From Coriobacteriaceae bacterium AM100-PB1-1D-6A (GTDB lineage: Bacteria > Actinomycetota > Coriobacteriia > Coriobacteriales > Coriobacteriaceae), in assembly GCA_027660625.1 (NCBI GenBank), contig JAQDNC010000002.1:124001-188000 (forward strand): a DNA stretch of 64,000 nucleotides, written 5' to 3'. Under the pieces are notes generated by a model, which was not told the origin of the DNA, made no database searches, and saw only the letters and a list, made by a program, of their open reading frames with translations. Shown here piece by piece: positions 63,652-64,000 of the stretch. Position 1 is the stretch's first letter. Each line of letters begins with the position of its first letter. The position numbers and the translations under genes are program-made.

Positions 63652-64000
63652 CGAAGCAACTTGCCCCATCACGCTGACTGTTGCCGGGGATCCGCGTCTG
63701 GCACGCCTCGTACGTATGACGGCCGCCAACGTTGGTGCGCTGTGCTCCATGTCCGTCGATCGCATCGAGGACATTCGTATGGCTGCCGAGGAAGCCTTTA
63801 TCTTTGGCTGCACGGCCGTTGATTCCGATGACATTTCGATCAAATTCGACGTCGACGAATCGCATGTGGGCATGACCTTTACCTTTGGCGATCAGGCGAC
63901 TGTCGATGAGGATGACCAGGCTGCCGTGTATGCCGAGCTCATTCTGGCGAGCGTGTGCGATTCCTACGAAAAGACTGCGGCGCCCCTGACGCTTTCCCTC
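63644..64000 (+). CDS. RsbW/SpoIIAB-like anti-sigma kinase domain protein (3' truncated by window)
   Basis: 119 codons to the window edge. GHKL-type N-box region in VDRIEDIRMAAEEAFIFGC (~45-63); the N-terminal LTVAGDPRLARLVR is typical of RsbW-like proteins. Such proteins bind and inhibit a stress sigma factor and phosphorylate an anti-anti-sigma factor. A sigma-B-like gene would be expected just to the right. Confidence 0.7.
   Translation, partial: MSSEATCPITLTVAGDPRLARLVRMTAANVGALCSMSVDRIEDIRMAAEEAFIFGCTAVDSDDISIKFDVDESHVGMTFTFGDQATVDEDDQAAVYAELILASVCDSYEKTAAPLTLSL

Noticed and set aside
1..64000. CRISPR arrays, rRNA operon, phage modules or toxin-antitoxin pairs
   Set aside because: No regularly spaced repeats, rRNA sequence or phage structural genes were seen on either strand.

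Overview
The window looks like a chromosomal segment of a high-GC Coriobacteriia member (Actinomycetota), most like Collinsella. This rests on base composition, on gene orders such as coaD / SepIVA-like / YceD / rpmF / plsX / acpP / rnc / smc / ftsY / ffh and rimP-nusA-infB-rbfA-nrnA-truB-ribF-dnaG-sigA, and on recognisable protein sequences. Both ends cut through genes (a PelF-type glycosyltransferase on the left, an RsbW-like ATPase on the right). Almost all genes are on the + strand; the exceptions are a ModE-like regulator, a DUF134-NifX fusion, cobO, a peptidase E and an iron-type alcohol dehydrogenase.

Layout. 1-5105: the 3' part of a Pel-type exopolysaccharide operon (pelF, pelG, CotH-kinase lipoprotein, VTC domain protein, DUF4956 membrane protein). 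5348-9549: sucrose module (LacI regulator, PTS EIIBC, GH32 sucrose-6-phosphate hydrolase) with two perfect TGAAAACGATTACA operators. 9646-12820: a degenerate Cys/Met-type PLP protein, a ModE-like regulator and a guaB that closely resembles the protozoan Tritrichomonas IMPDH. 13191-15767: leuS behind a 29-bp rod-like hairpin. 16026-27567: translation/RNA operon, primase and the primary sigma factor. 27728-42890: tRNA-Asn, Gls24-like protein, fakA, recG, rsmD, coaD, lipid synthesis genes, rnc, smc and the SRP genes. 43008-50877: metal-sensor-like DUF134-NifX fusion, thyA-folA, rRNA methyltransferase, MATE pump, cobO, ftsH, DUF523. 50850-52190: a short AT-rich foreign island (recombinase remnant, peptidase E, cloverleaf-like inverted repeat). 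52192-64000: Fe-type dehydrogenase, T-box controlled ileS, lspA, an RluA-family synthase, a GT2 glycosyltransferase, prepilin peptidase, an HD phosphohydrolase, rarA, a DUF948 protein and the RsbW-like start.

Most of the window is ordinary housekeeping. The points of interest are the accessory genes of the Pel cluster, the fused DUF134-NifX regulator with two operators flanking its own promoter, the parasite-like IMPDH, structured leaders (leuS, rimP-nusA, ileS T-box), and at least three families of intergenic palindromes. One palindrome family supplies the stop codons of neighbouring genes, and another occurs twice with the same 41-bp sequence.
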